From: Saprospiraceae bacterium
Lineage (GTDB): Bacteria; Bacteroidota; Bacteroidia; Chitinophagales; Saprospiraceae
DNA length: 64,000 nucleotides
Direction of reading: 5' to 3'
NCBI GenBank assembly: GCA_028285545.1
Contig: JANQPA010000115.1
Coordinates: 56,105-120,104, forward strand
A program made the translations under genes and the position numbers. A model generated the notes under the pieces. It worked only from the letters and a program-made list of their open reading frames with translations, was not told the origin of the DNA and searched no databases. Numbering within the stretch: the stretch's first letter is position 1; each line of letters starts with the position of its first letter. Shown in pieces: positions 17,126-26,436 of the stretch.

Positions 17126-20100
17126 ATGCCGTTTCTCAATCTTACTCAAAAATCTATATTACAATTTGGATTATGCTTCCTTTTTCTTTCACCGCTATTA
17201 ATAGCGCAGGATTTCGAAGCAGGACTATTTGATAATTTAAAATATCGCTTCATTGGCCCTGATGGCAATCGAACCATTTCTATTGCCGGGGTTCCAGGTG
17301 ACCCCCTAACCAATTACATAGGAGCTGCTTCGGGAGGTCTATGGAAAACCACCAATGGTGGGCTCAACTGGAATTCCATTTTTGATGGTCAATCGGCCTC
17401 ATCAGTAAGTGCCTTGGCACTGGCCCCTACCGATGCCAACCAAGTGTGGGCTGGAACTGGTGAAACCTTTGTTATTCGCCCGGCTCATGCCATGGGTGAT
17501 GGCATCTATAAATCGAATGATGCAGGAAAGACCTGGAATAAAATGGGCTTGGAAAAAACTGGCCGTATTGGCCGTATTGTTATTCATCCTTCCAATCCAG
17601 ACATTGTTTATGTTGCAGCTTTAGGGCATACCTACGGTCCTCAGCAAGATAAAGGCGTTTATCGTACTAAAGATGGAGGGAAAAGCTGGGAAAAAGTATT
17701 ATTTGTGGATGAGGGAACAGGAGCGGCAGATGTTGCCATAAACCCTCAGAACCCTAATATTATTTATGCCGGAATGTGGTCGGTTCATATTAATACCTGG
17801 GGGCTAACTTCGGGTGGCCCCGGAGGTGGAATCTACCGTTCTATGGATGGTGGTGATAGCTGGGAGCCTATGACTAAGAATGGCTTACCGGGAGGGGAGG
17901 CAAGACCTGTAGGTAAAAATGCGGTGGCATTATGTCATTCCCAACCCAATGTGGTATATGCTTTATTTGAAATTGAAAGCCCTGCACTATATCGATCAGA
18001 TGATAATGGAGAAAGTTGGACCCTAATGTCTCGAAACCACACCATGGCGGAAAGAGCTCCTTATTATACTCGGATTGGGGTAGCACCAGATAATCCGGAT
18101 GAGTTATATTTCCTTGGCGTTCGTTTTTCTAAATCTATTGATGCAGGAAAAACCTTGGTCAAGCGTCCTCCTCGTTTAGGTGGAGATACACACGATATCT
18201 GGATTGACCCAACTGATGCCGCACGTATTATGGTAGCTCATGATGGATGTGCCAGCATAACCTTAGATCGTGGAAAGTCTACTCAAAACGTAAAGTTGCC
18301 GGTTGCACAGATGTATCACGTAGCGGTGGATAATCAAATCCCATATAATGTTTATGGAAATCGCCAGGATGGTTATTCCTATCGAGGTCCAAGTAATAGT
18401 CAAAATTTTGGGATTCCCTTGGAAATGTGGAAGCGTGTAGGGGGCTGTGAATGTGGTTTTGCTCAGCCCGATCCTTTTGATAATAATATCATCTGGTCTG
18501 GATGCTATGATGGTGGCCTGGAGCGATTCGATTTAAGGACAGGCTATGCTCGGGAGGTTAGAGTATGGCCGGAAGCTGCCTATGGTTGGAAACCAGCAGA
18601 TTTAAAATATCGCTGGCATTGGAATTTCCCCATGAGTTTTTCTCCTCATGTACCTCATCGAGTATATGTCGGAAGTCAATATGTTCATAAATCTGATGAT
18701 GGTGGTCAGAGTTGGCAAATTATCAGTCCAGATTTAACCCTTAACCTGAAATCACATCAGCAAAGCTCAGGAGGGGTAGCCATTGACAATTTAATGACCT
18801 ATGACGGCTCTGTTTTATTTGCCATTGAAGAGTCTCCAACCGAGCCTGGTTTGATCTGGGTGGGAAGTAATGATGGTCAATTATCCATCACCCGGGATTA
18901 TGGACAAAATTGGGAGAACCTTACTAAAAATATTCCCGACATGCCGGAATGGGGTACCATTTCAAGCATTGAGCCTTCTAAATTCGAAAAGGGTGCTGCT
19001 TATATCACCCTTGATATGCATCAAATGGGTGATTTTGATCCCTACATTTATGAAACTAAAGACTACGGTAAGACCTGGAGAAAAATCAGCGATGGCATTC
19101 CCAAAAGTGTTCATAGCTTTGTTCATGTAATCAAAGAAGATCACAAACTTCCTGGCTTATTGTTTGCAGGTACTGATAATAGTGTTTATGTATCTCCTGA
19201 TAATGGAAACAAATGGATTCCATTGAGAAATAATATGCCCCCGGCCCCTGTATATTGGTTGGAAATTCAAGAGCATTTTGACGACTTGGTGGTGGCTACC
19301 TACGGGCGAGGTTTTTATATTCTGGATAACATTAGCCCTATTCGCGAAGCTGCACAAATGGAAGCCCAAAAAGAGGCACATTTATTCGCCATGAGTCCAA
19401 CTTATCGATTTAATACCAAAGAAGGAATGCATAGAGCTGGTCAGGATCTTGCATTTGGAAGGAATCCCGCCTACGGAGCAGTTATCGATTATTACCTGGA
19501 AGATTCAACCAAAGCAGTTGAATTTACGGTTATGGATCTAGAAGGAAATGTGGTACGTAAATTGAACGGCAAAAATCAAGAAGGTTTACATAGAATGAAT
19601 TGGGACTTGCGTTATGAGAGGCCCTTGAATCCTGAACTACGAACAGTACCTGAAGGAAAAGACTGGGTAGAAAGTGAATTTAATAAGGACGGCTGGCGTG
19701 TGCTCTACACTTGGGATCTGGACTTAAATGCAGGTAATAAAATTGGCCCTAAAGTGACTCCCGGCTTGTATAAAATCAGTATGAAAGTGGGTAATCAGGA
19801 GCAAAGTCAATTTGTTGAAGTCAAAAAAGATCCAGCTTCGGAAGGAAGTATTGAAACCATTCGTAAGCAGACCAATTTTGCTTTGCAACTGCGTGATGCC
19901 TTGAACCTTTGTGTAAGCATGATCAACGAGTCCGAACTAATCAGACGCCAGCTGCAAGATCAACTAAGTGGAATGAAATCGAAGGCCAGAGAAGAGGCAG
20001 AACTTTTATTAAAAGAACTGACCAATGTAGCCGATCAGCTTTACGATATAAATCTTACGGGTGCAAGGGAGGATTCGTTTAGAAACCCGATGAAACTTTA

Positions 20101-20302
20101 TGGGCGCCTTAGTGCGGTGGCTAGTGATGTCAATGGCAGTGGGATTGATTTCCCTCCTACTGATCAACAGGTAGCGGTATATGAAGTTCTTAAAGAAAGA
20201 TTGGATAAGGCCAAAGAAGACTATGATCAAAGTATGGCTAAATTACCAGAATTGAATAAAAAACATAAACTACAAATTGGTAAGAAGATAGCCAAACCCT
20301 AA
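17126..20302 (+). CDS. Large exported sortilin/GH74-like beta-propeller protein (copy 1)
   Basis: A 1058-residue protein with a signal peptide ending LLIAQ. Residues 35-750 hold many Asp-box/BNR motifs of the form SxDxGxxW: SNDAGKTWNKM, TKDGGKSWEKV, SMDGGDSWEPM, SDDNGESWTLM and others. This indicates two VPS10/sortilin-type or GH74-like propellers. A fibronectin-like segment follows (VMDLEGNVVRKLNG ... LHRMNWDLRYERP), then a helical C-terminus. The family is annotated as a glycosyl hydrolase-like propeller, but no glycosidase acids can be pointed to. A paralogue of the same design lies at 53096-56209. No type IX sorting domain is seen, so a periplasmic or outer-membrane site is likely. Confidence 0.8.
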   Translation: MPFLNLTQKSILQFGLCFLFLSPLLIAQDFEAGLFDNLKYRFIGPDGNRTISIAGVPGDPLTNYIGAASGGLWKTTNGGLNWNSIFDGQSASSVSALALAPTDANQVWAGTGETFVIRPAHAMGDGIYKSNDAGKTWNKMGLEKTGRIGRIVIHPSNPDIVYVAALGHTYGPQQDKGVYRTKDGGKSWEKVLFVDEGTGAADVAINPQNPNIIYAGMWSVHINTWGLTSGGPGGGIYRSMDGGDSWEPMTKNGLPGGEARPVGKNAVALCHSQPNVVYALFEIESPALYRSDDNGESWTLMSRNHTMAERAPYYTRIGVAPDNPDELYFLGVRFSKSIDAGKTLVKRPPRLGGDTHDIWIDPTDAARIMVAHDGCASITLDRGKSTQNVKLPVAQMYHVAVDNQIPYNVYGNRQDGYSYRGPSNSQNFGIPLEMWKRVGGCECGFAQPDPFDNNIIWSGCYDGGLERFDLRTGYAREVRVWPEAAYGWKPADLKYRWHWNFPMSFSPHVPHRVYVGSQYVHKSDDGGQSWQIISPDLTLNLKSHQQSSGGVAIDNLMTYDGSVLFAIEESPTEPGLIWVGSNDGQLSITRDYGQNWENLTKNIPDMPEWGTISSIEPSKFEKGAAYITLDMHQMGDFDPYIYETKDYGKTWRKISDGIPKSVHSFVHVIKEDHKLPGLLFAGTDNSVYVSPDNGNKWIPLRNNMPPAPVYWLEIQEHFDDLVVATYGRGFYILDNISPIREAAQMEAQKEAHLFAMSPTYRFNTKEGMHRAGQDLAFGRNPAYGAVIDYYLEDSTKAVEFTVMDLEGNVVRKLNGKNQEGLHRMNWDLRYERPLNPELRTVPEGKDWVESEFNKDGWRVLYTWDLDLNAGNKIGPKVTPGLYKISMKVGNQEQSQFVEVKKDPASEGSIETIRKQTNFALQLRDALNLCVSMINESELIRRQLQDQLSGMKSKAREEAELLLKELTNVADQLYDINLTGAREDSFRNPMKLYGRLSAVASDVNGSGIDFPPTDQQVAVYEVLKERLDKAKEDYDQSMAKLPELNKKHKLQIGKKIAKP

Positions 20303-20328
20303 GCAGTAGGGATATCTAATTGGATTAA

Positions 20329-20367
20329 AAAACCCCGTGTCAAAATTTTCTTTTGGCACGGGGTTTT
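20329..20367. terminator. Bidirectional terminator after the first propeller gene
   Basis: Arms around AAAACCCCGTG and CACGGGGTTTT extend inward by CAAAA/TTTTG across one G-U pair and enclose a 5-nt loop. T residues follow on the plus strand (TTTTATT), and six T residues follow on the minus strand. The structure can serve the plus-strand propeller gene and the convergent PepSY-like gene. Confidence 0.8.
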
Positions 20368-20391
20368 ATTGTTATATCCTTTAAATTCTCT

Positions 20392-20448
20392 AAAAAGAGG
20401 GACGGGGATATAGACTGATTCCTAAGCCTTTCTGAAATACCCCGTCCC
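20392..20448 (-). terminator. Second hairpin terminator behind the PepSY-like gene
   Basis: Inverted 9-bp arms GGGACGGGG (20399-20407) and CCCCGTCCC (20440-20448) with a 32-nt loop begin 14 bp after the PepSY-like gene's stop codon. On the minus strand they are followed by TTTTTA. A further terminator lies 30 bp on, at 20329-20367. Confidence 0.6.
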
Positions 20449-20462
20449 AGAACTAAACTGAA

Positions 20463-20975
20463 TTAGTATACATCTTTAGGTAAAACAGTTTTGCTTTTCT
20501 TAACGGGTAGAGGTTTCAAATTCAAATGCGAGTTATCTAATACCCCAAATTCGATTCGCCTTTCTTTTAATAATTCACCTTCTTCATTTAAAAGTTTAAC
20601 GACTATTGCACTAGGCAATTCATATTCAACTCGGTAGATGGTTTGGTGGGCTTGTATTACTTCTCCTGAAAAGGTCACTTCTGCAGTTTGATAATTCTCA
20701 TAAACATAGTCTCTTACTTTACGAGGCAGTTTTTGTAAAGGCAATCGTAACCGGGTTTCTAGCCAATCGCCATAAGGATGAATATAAACCATGGCTAGAC
20801 CTTTTTCTGCTTGAAAATTTGCTACGTAAGCTCCTTCCTGAAAAGCCCAGAATAGATCATCAGCATTTCCATACATTGAAGTAAAGGTGTTTTTTATATT
20901 TTGAGGGATTTCATCCTGAGCATAGGTGAAAAACCCTATCAGGCTGAATAGCACGATGAAGGTTATTTTTCTCAT
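20463..20975 (-). CDS. Exported PepSY-like (DUF2874-type) protein
   Basis: From the ATG at 20975 the protein has 170 residues and a signal peptide (MRKITFIVLFSLIGFFTYAQ). The longer frame upstream does not add a plausible leader. The mature part contains QEGAYVANFQAEKGLAMVYIHPYGDWLET and VRDYVYENYQTAEV, which resemble the PepSY-like/BLIP-like DUF2874 fold common in Bacteroidota periplasmic proteins. In that family, a helix followed by a four-stranded sheet is repeated twice. The role is unknown; such proteins are sometimes linked to envelope signalling. It is followed by two tandem hairpin terminators. Confidence 0.65.
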   Translation of the reverse strand: MRKITFIVLFSLIGFFTYAQDEIPQNIKNTFTSMYGNADDLFWAFQEGAYVANFQAEKGLAMVYIHPYGDWLETRLRLPLQKLPRKVRDYVYENYQTAEVTFSGEVIQAHQTIYRVEYELPSAIVVKLLNEEGELLKERRIEFGVLDNSHLNLKPLPVKKSKTVLPKDVY

Positions 20976-21149
20976 AAGTTGGTTTTTAATCGTATTGCAA
21001 TCTAAAATAATAGTTTTACTATCACTCATAACAAGCTTCCTACTCTCTTGTTCATGAAAAATTGCAATTAATGTGACAATAGAGAGTTTTAATCAGATTT
21101 GAAGATCGTTGACATCGTGACTACTCCAAAAATTCTGAGGTGAGTTATG

Positions 21150-21878
21150 TCAATTATTTGAGCAGTTGTATATAATCAAGCTATCAATAGTGCTTTGGTA
21201 GTTGTTTAAATCGAGTAGAACTTCAGGGACCGGTTTTTTATTATTGATTTGTTCTCTTGCAGATTTTAAAAAATTAGAGTAATCCCTGAGTTGATTATTA
21301 ATGGTTTGATAATTTTCACGAATATTGATATTACAGGGGTCATCATTTTCCAGACAATACCAAAGTTTGCCAAGTTTAGTTTCGATTTTATTTTCGATAG
21401 CTGTCAATTGAGATCTATATTTTTCTCGCAATTTTTTCTTTTTAATCGATTTCACAAGTATTCGATTTCGCCCCTGCAAGGGAATCAAAAGTGCCTGGTA
21501 GGTTCTGTGAAACTGAATTTTATATCCATCTGCACAGGTTTCACCAAATTCCACACTAACAGAAAATCCATCTACATTTCCCTCTCCCAATACAAAAGAT
21601 TTTGCATCAAACTGATAGGAAGTATATCCGGTTCGGTTAACGGATAATATTATTTCTTCCTGATCAGCTGGTAGATTTATCAAATATCGACCGTCCACAT
21701 CGGTAGTGGTACCTATATTGGTGCCATTCAAAAAGACAGTCACCCCCACTAAAGCACGGCCTTCATCATCTTTGATGGTTCCAGTCACAAAACGTTGAGC
21801 CATTAAATCATTTATCAAAAAAAAGAAAAAGGCAAATGCCATAAAATTGGCCAATATCTTTTTAACAGAATTATTCAT
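21150..21878 (-). CDS. Exported protein with carboxypeptidase-regulatory-like domain
   Basis: The ATG at 21878 is chosen because it overlaps the stop codon of the upstream gene by 8 bp (ATGAATAA), implying translational coupling. The 242-residue product has an N-terminal signal/anchor ending FFLINDLMAQ. A CarboxypepD_reg-like beta-sandwich follows (VTGTIKDDEGRALVGVTVFLNG ... TTDVDGRYLINLPA). The C-terminal 130 residues are helical, with KKKKLREKYRSQLTAIENKIETKLGKLW. The beta-sandwich is usual in TonB receptors, but no receptor follows here. The gene seems to form a two-gene unit with the EAD11-like protein. Function unknown. Confidence 0.65.
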   Translation of the reverse strand: MNNSVKKILANFMAFAFFFFLINDLMAQRFVTGTIKDDEGRALVGVTVFLNGTNIGTTTDVDGRYLINLPADQEEIILSVNRTGYTSYQFDAKSFVLGEGNVDGFSVSVEFGETCADGYKIQFHRTYQALLIPLQGRNRILVKSIKKKKLREKYRSQLTAIENKIETKLGKLWYCLENDDPCNINIRENYQTINNQLRDYSNFLKSAREQINNKKPVPEVLLDLNNYQSTIDSLIIYNCSNN

Positions 21879-22692
21879 AGAATTGGTTAAGCAAAATTTG
21901 TAAAGTATCAACAATGCGAATATATGCCTCTTCATCCAACTGATTATAGGTAGACCAGCGTATATTATTGAAACTGATTAAGTCTTCTGTGAATTCAAAT
22001 ACTAAGGAAGGTTCCTTGACCATCAGACCGCTTAAATATTTATTTTCAATTGCAGTGAGTTCTTCCAGGGCTTCTTCTAGTGAAACCTTTTCATGTGTAT
22101 CCACTCTTTCCATTAAATCAATGATTAGCGATTTAAGTGATTTATCCTTAAACTCATCCATGATTACCTGATCATCAGCCGGTTTTTTCAATAATCTTGC
22201 CTGCAAATCTATTGTAGAATCTTGTATTAATAAAATGCGATACCAGGAAGGAATGTCTATTCTGGCAATACGAGCAGCGATTTCCCTATCTAGTTTTTGG
22301 ATTTGCTTTTTTTCAATATTGTTTTGTCGCTGTTGAAAAATGAAAAAGCCACTAAGGCTAATAGCAATCAGCAGGGATAGAAAAAAAGGATACTTGTATT
22401 TAGAAAGGAAAATTCTAGACCGCCGCTGTAATTGAGCTTGATTTTCAAAAAGTTCAATTTCGTCTATCAAATCCAAAATGGCTTCTGATATTTTGTTTCG
22501 TTCAACAGTTGCTTCTTGGATGGATATAATGCCTTTATTATTAACCTTGCGCAAGGCTTTAAATCTACTTTGCTGCCTAATAATGTCTCTGGCAAAACTA
22601 CTGTTTTCAAAAAGATCAGAGAGCGCATCCAAAGCTTGTTCTAATTCATCTGATGCGACTAAAGATTTGATGTTTTTTAATTCTGCCTTCAT
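21871..22692 (-). CDS. EAD11-like effector-associated domain protein with one membrane helix
   Basis: From the ATG at 22692 the protein has 273 residues. Residues 1-80 read as a three- to four-helix bundle with the pattern (L)VASDELEQALDALSDLF ... IIRQQSRFKALRKVNNKG ... ERNKISEAILDLIDEIE. This resembles effector-associated domain 11 (EAD11), an adaptor module of Bacteroidota and multicellular-type bacterial conflict systems. A membrane helix follows (about 101-119), then a helical domain predicted outside the cytoplasm. EADs pair with matching EADs on effectors, so a partner elsewhere is expected. Assignment is by pattern recognition and needs a profile search. Confidence 0.6.
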   Translation of the reverse strand: MKAELKNIKSLVASDELEQALDALSDLFENSSFARDIIRQQSRFKALRKVNNKGIISIQEATVERNKISEAILDLIDEIELFENQAQLQRRSRIFLSKYKYPFFLSLLIAISLSGFFIFQQRQNNIEKKQIQKLDREIAARIARIDIPSWYRILLIQDSTIDLQARLLKKPADDQVIMDEFKDKSLKSLIIDLMERVDTHEKVSLEEALEELTAIENKYLSGLMVKEPSLVFEFTEDLISFNNIRWSTYNQLDEEAYIRIVDTLQILLNQFYE

Positions 22693-23011
22693 TTTGCAAA
22701 TAAATAAAGATCCGCAGGGAAGATACAAAAATTGAATACCATAAAATTCATATAATTTTTTTGATATAATTTGTTAATGTTAAATGCACTAAAAAAGGGT
22801 TATGAGTAGATATACTTAGAAGTCTTGATTTGACACAAGTGAGAATAAATATACAATTTGTTTTATTTATTTAAAACATTTTGTTTTATTTTAATACTAT
22901 TCCACTATCCTTTGAGATGGCAACTCACTTTAACGATAAAAAATTAAATGTTTTTCCCAAAACGAATTGTTACATCATTTTTTTTATTATCTATGTTCTT
23001 CCCTGAATAGA
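22693..23011. other. AT-rich divergent intergenic region
   Basis: About 320 bp separate the EAD11-like gene (minus) from the DUF6268-type gene (plus), so promoters for both directions should lie here. The centre (22840-22900) is very AT-rich, with runs such as TTTTATTTATTTAAAACATTTTG. I see no palindrome, RNA gene or additional frame worth calling. Confidence 0.5.
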
Positions 23012-24040
23012 ATGTGTATGCAACGAATTTTACTTCTTATAGTTTTCCTTATTGTGCAAATTGGTTTATTAGCACAAACAAAGCCCAATTTTTTCCCAGA
23101 AGATATAAATCTGAATACAGATGAGGTTGAATTGAGATGTTTTTGTGAGCCTGGAGTTCGTTATAAAAGTCGAACGAAAGGATTGGAGATTACCTATGGA
23201 GCTTTGACAAATAGTGAATTTCAGCCTGAAGAACCCACGATATTAACAAGGCCTTATTCTTCCTTTCAAAATCAGCAGCAATTTAAATTCGATTTGAAAT
23301 TTCCTCTTTTAAACAAGGAGAGCATAAAAATATTTCTGGGATATCGTTACTTCTCTGAGTTTTATCAATTTGATGAGATAGGCATTGATTTTACGGAGAC
23401 CTTCACTGCTTTGGATAGAAGTAATTTGAAGAGTAATTCATTGATGGGCATTATTGTAAAACCTATAAATGAATCCCAATACCTGGTGGGTCGTTTTTCC
23501 TATTCATCTAATGGAAATTATGAGGGATGGATGAACTGGGATGAAAAGTATACTATTTATAGTGGTTTGGCAGCCTTTACGGTTAAACCCACCGATTTCT
23601 TTGAATGGGGAGTAGGATTAAATGTATCCAAAAGCTTTCGTCGAACCTCCCTTATTCCCTTTCTAATTTACAACCGTACTTTTAACGAACGCTGGGGTAT
23701 GGAGGCCATCTTTCCAGGTTTTGTTTTTGGCAGATACAATATCAATCCTTATAACATTTTATTGTTTGGAGTGGAGTACGAGAGTCGTTCTTATCGATTA
23801 GGCGTGCCGAATAGGAGTGTACAGGATTTTGATTATGCCATTAACCGCTCGTCCTTCCAAAGTTCTATTCGCTTAGAGCATCGATTTGCTCCCTGGGTAT
23901 GGGCCAATTTTAAGTTTGGCTATCAGTTGAATTTCAGCACTGATTTTGAATCAAAAAATGTATTGGCGCCCAGTTTTTTGGTGGAGCCAACGAATAGTTT
24001 GTTTTTGAATGTGGGGATATTTTTGTCGCCGCCTGGGTAG
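23012..24040 (+). CDS. DUF6268-like outer-membrane beta-barrel protein
   Basis: From the ATG at 23012 (or 23018) the protein has about 342 residues. It starts with a signal peptide (MQRILLLIVFLIVQIGLLAQ). The mature part alternates polar and aromatic residues in strands such as KIFLGYRYFSEFYQFDEIG, QYLVGRFSYSSNGNYEG, FEWGVGLNVSKSF and LFLNVGIFLSPPG, and ends in a strand, as barrels do. The pattern matches the DUF6268 family of Bacteroidota outer-membrane proteins, whose role is unknown. The frame starting at 22967 lacks a signal peptide at its true beginning, so the later start is preferred. It stands alone between two unrelated minus-strand gene groups. Confidence 0.65.
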   Translation: MCMQRILLLIVFLIVQIGLLAQTKPNFFPEDINLNTDEVELRCFCEPGVRYKSRTKGLEITYGALTNSEFQPEEPTILTRPYSSFQNQQQFKFDLKFPLLNKESIKIFLGYRYFSEFYQFDEIGIDFTETFTALDRSNLKSNSLMGIIVKPINESQYLVGRFSYSSNGNYEGWMNWDEKYTIYSGLAAFTVKPTDFFEWGVGLNVSKSFRRTSLIPFLIYNRTFNERWGMEAIFPGFVFGRYNINPYNILLFGVEYESRSYRLGVPNRSVQDFDYAINRSSFQSSIRLEHRFAPWVWANFKFGYQLNFSTDFESKNVLAPSFLVEPTNSLFLNVGIFLSPPG

Positions 24041-24045
24041 GGGGG

Positions 24046-26415
24046 TTATTGTTTTTTCTTATAGTTTCCATGATCAACATCGACAATCAACCCTCTCAAA
24101 ATAATATTTTGATCTTTATCATCTTGTGTGATAGTATTCCTTAATGCACGACCATTAAATTCTCGTGCTAGGATAATATTATCCTCAAATTGTTTTGGAT
24201 CAGAATCATTTAAGATGGCTAATCTTAAATAGTACCAACCTAAGGTATCATAAAACCTTGTCTGCCATAATTGACTTTGGTCTTTTTTCTGGTACTGGGC
24301 TCTCAATTGATTAACCCTTTCATTTATTGCCAGGAACTCTTTTTCAGTTCCTCCTTTTGTTGTATAATAAATTATATTATTTAAAGCATAATAATATTTC
24401 TTTTTCCTTTCTACTAAACCTTCTTCTGAAACTGGAATAGTTGGATTATTAAATTCAGCTTCAAGAAATTCTAAAGCATCTTCTAAGTATTTTAAGACCC
24501 TTTTAAACAAAGTGCGGTTTTTTTCCTGAGTCAAAACGTATGAGTTCTCTTCTAACTCGGGTACTGTAATCCAATCTGTCATATCGGTCCATCTTCTAAA
24601 AAGTATATAAGCAATGCCTATTGAAATCTTATAATTATTAGACTTACCATTCAAAAACCTGGCCTTATCTAACCATCCTAGTATGTTATCTACCTCGACA
24701 CTCTTCACTCTTTGCATTTTTGATAATGCTCCAGCATGAACAAGGGCAATCTGGCATTTCGGATAGCTATTATTGTTTATTTTTTTAACTTTTGTACAAA
24801 TCTCATCTATCAATCTGTAGTGTTCAAAGATCCATAAGATACCTAAGCCAGTAAGTAAATTTCCTATATTCTTTTCATTTGTAGGGTCTTCTATCCCTTG
24901 CATGAGATTATTAATTATTTGCCAAATACAATTGGCAAATTCTGGGTACTTAGAAGGAGCTTGCAGGCTATGGTCAAAGAGTTGTTGAGACACAGTTTGG
25001 ATTTCTGCACATTTTATGGAATCAAAAGAAAAGCGCAAAAGGCCAAAGTCATTAAACACATCAAATTCCTCATGAGGAAAATGGAAATTACTTAATTTAC
25101 TCTTTAATTTTCTAGTATCCAGCTTGTTCCAGATTCTGGAATAGATTTTTAAGGTTTCAGCATCAAAATCGAGTTGTACAAGGGTGTCCTCAATTTCTTT
25201 ATTAATTTTTTTGACTTCTTGTTTTGTGTCAAAATCAAAATCTTGTTCAAAGTCCTCAATATTTTTTTTCAAATCCTGATAAACCGTTTGGTTCAGCCAA
25301 ATTTCCCGAATAAAACCTCGATTCAATAACTGCTTCACATTGCCAAGGATACTTTTCTCCTTTTCACTTAAATATCTTTTATTAGGATTTTTATCAATAG
25401 ACCCTCCGTCTAATTTTGATTTTATATGTTCTTTAAGTTCTTCCAAAGAAATTTCTTCTTTATTCCTAAAGAATTTTTTTATATGCTTAGACTCATCCTT
25501 TTCTTTATTATGGTTAAAAATAATGTCCAATATAAAAAAGGAAGAATCCCTTATTATTTCAATTGTTTGACCTTCGATATTGTAAGAAAATAATTCTTTA
25601 TTTTTTCTTCTTAAGATTTGAATAATCCGATAAAGGAGAGAATTCTTTTCAAGATAAAATATTGGAACTGGTTCTTTGTAATTAGATTTAATACTAACCT
25701 CAAGTTCTTTTTGTAAAATGGTCAGCGCCAGAGCATCTGAAAAATTACTTTTCATCCATCCATGGCGACGAAATTGATCCAAAGTACTTTTAATTTTTTT
25801 AAAGAGGCTATCATCGTCCAGGCCCCGATACAAATTTTTTGATTTTGTTTTTAATTGAAGAATTTTGTTATCCTGATATAAGTATATGAACCGCTTATGC
25901 CAATTATAATTAGATAAAAAATAATTAATTTTAAACAGATCATAGGGATCTTTTCCTATGATATCCATAAATTGATCAAAATTATTTGGATCAACCTTTT
26001 TTAATTTTTCTTTTATATCATCAAATTGGATTTCGATTAAAAACTCTTCTGTAAGTGGATCTTTTTTACCTAAATCTTTTTTAGGAAAAAGATAGCTATC
26101 CGGGTCACTAATTTTATCAATTAACTCATTGAGGTGAGGTGGAAGCAGATGAATCTGATTTAAAAAATTATTATATGCTAATGCATGAACTAAATTATAA
26201 TCGGATTCAAATAAATATTTATCAAATTTTGTTTGTCTTTCAAAGGCTCTAACTCCCTGTAACATTCTAATAACATCGAAGGAGTCAAAATAGATCTTCT
26301 TTCTAAAATTAGGGTGCACTATTTTCTCCTCAAAATCCTGAATTCTATAATTTTCAACGATTTCATTAAATTGATGCAAGTTTATTACCTGAGTAATAGA
26401 TTTATTTTGAGTCAT
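24046..26415 (-). CDS. Large protein with possible PIN-like N-terminus and TPR-like C-terminus
   Basis: I do not recognise this 789-residue protein. It is soluble, lysine- and asparagine-rich, and has no signal peptide. Residues 40-50 (KKIYFDSFDVI) and 224-234 (NFSDALALTIL) resemble the first and third acidic motifs of PIN-like nucleases, and PVPIFYLEKNSLLY could be a later strand; this is a weak, visual match. The middle is coiled (QEVKKINKEIEDTLVQL). From about residue 480 on it is helical with repeat-like segments (IALVHAGALSKMQ, ISIGIAYILFRRW, DTLGWYYLRLAILND). It is the last gene of a three-gene operon, 21 bp after its neighbour. Confidence 0.6.
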   Translation of the reverse strand: MTQNKSITQVINLHQFNEIVENYRIQDFEEKIVHPNFRKKIYFDSFDVIRMLQGVRAFERQTKFDKYLFESDYNLVHALAYNNFLNQIHLLPPHLNELIDKISDPDSYLFPKKDLGKKDPLTEEFLIEIQFDDIKEKLKKVDPNNFDQFMDIIGKDPYDLFKINYFLSNYNWHKRFIYLYQDNKILQLKTKSKNLYRGLDDDSLFKKIKSTLDQFRRHGWMKSNFSDALALTILQKELEVSIKSNYKEPVPIFYLEKNSLLYRIIQILRRKNKELFSYNIEGQTIEIIRDSSFFILDIIFNHNKEKDESKHIKKFFRNKEEISLEELKEHIKSKLDGGSIDKNPNKRYLSEKEKSILGNVKQLLNRGFIREIWLNQTVYQDLKKNIEDFEQDFDFDTKQEVKKINKEIEDTLVQLDFDAETLKIYSRIWNKLDTRKLKSKLSNFHFPHEEFDVFNDFGLLRFSFDSIKCAEIQTVSQQLFDHSLQAPSKYPEFANCIWQIINNLMQGIEDPTNEKNIGNLLTGLGILWIFEHYRLIDEICTKVKKINNNSYPKCQIALVHAGALSKMQRVKSVEVDNILGWLDKARFLNGKSNNYKISIGIAYILFRRWTDMTDWITVPELEENSYVLTQEKNRTLFKRVLKYLEDALEFLEAEFNNPTIPVSEEGLVERKKKYYYALNNIIYYTTKGGTEKEFLAINERVNQLRAQYQKKDQSQLWQTRFYDTLGWYYLRLAILNDSDPKQFEDNIILAREFNGRALRNTITQDDKDQNIILRGLIVDVDHGNYKKKQ

Positions 26416-26436
26416 TTTTAAGATTTTAAGAAAGAT

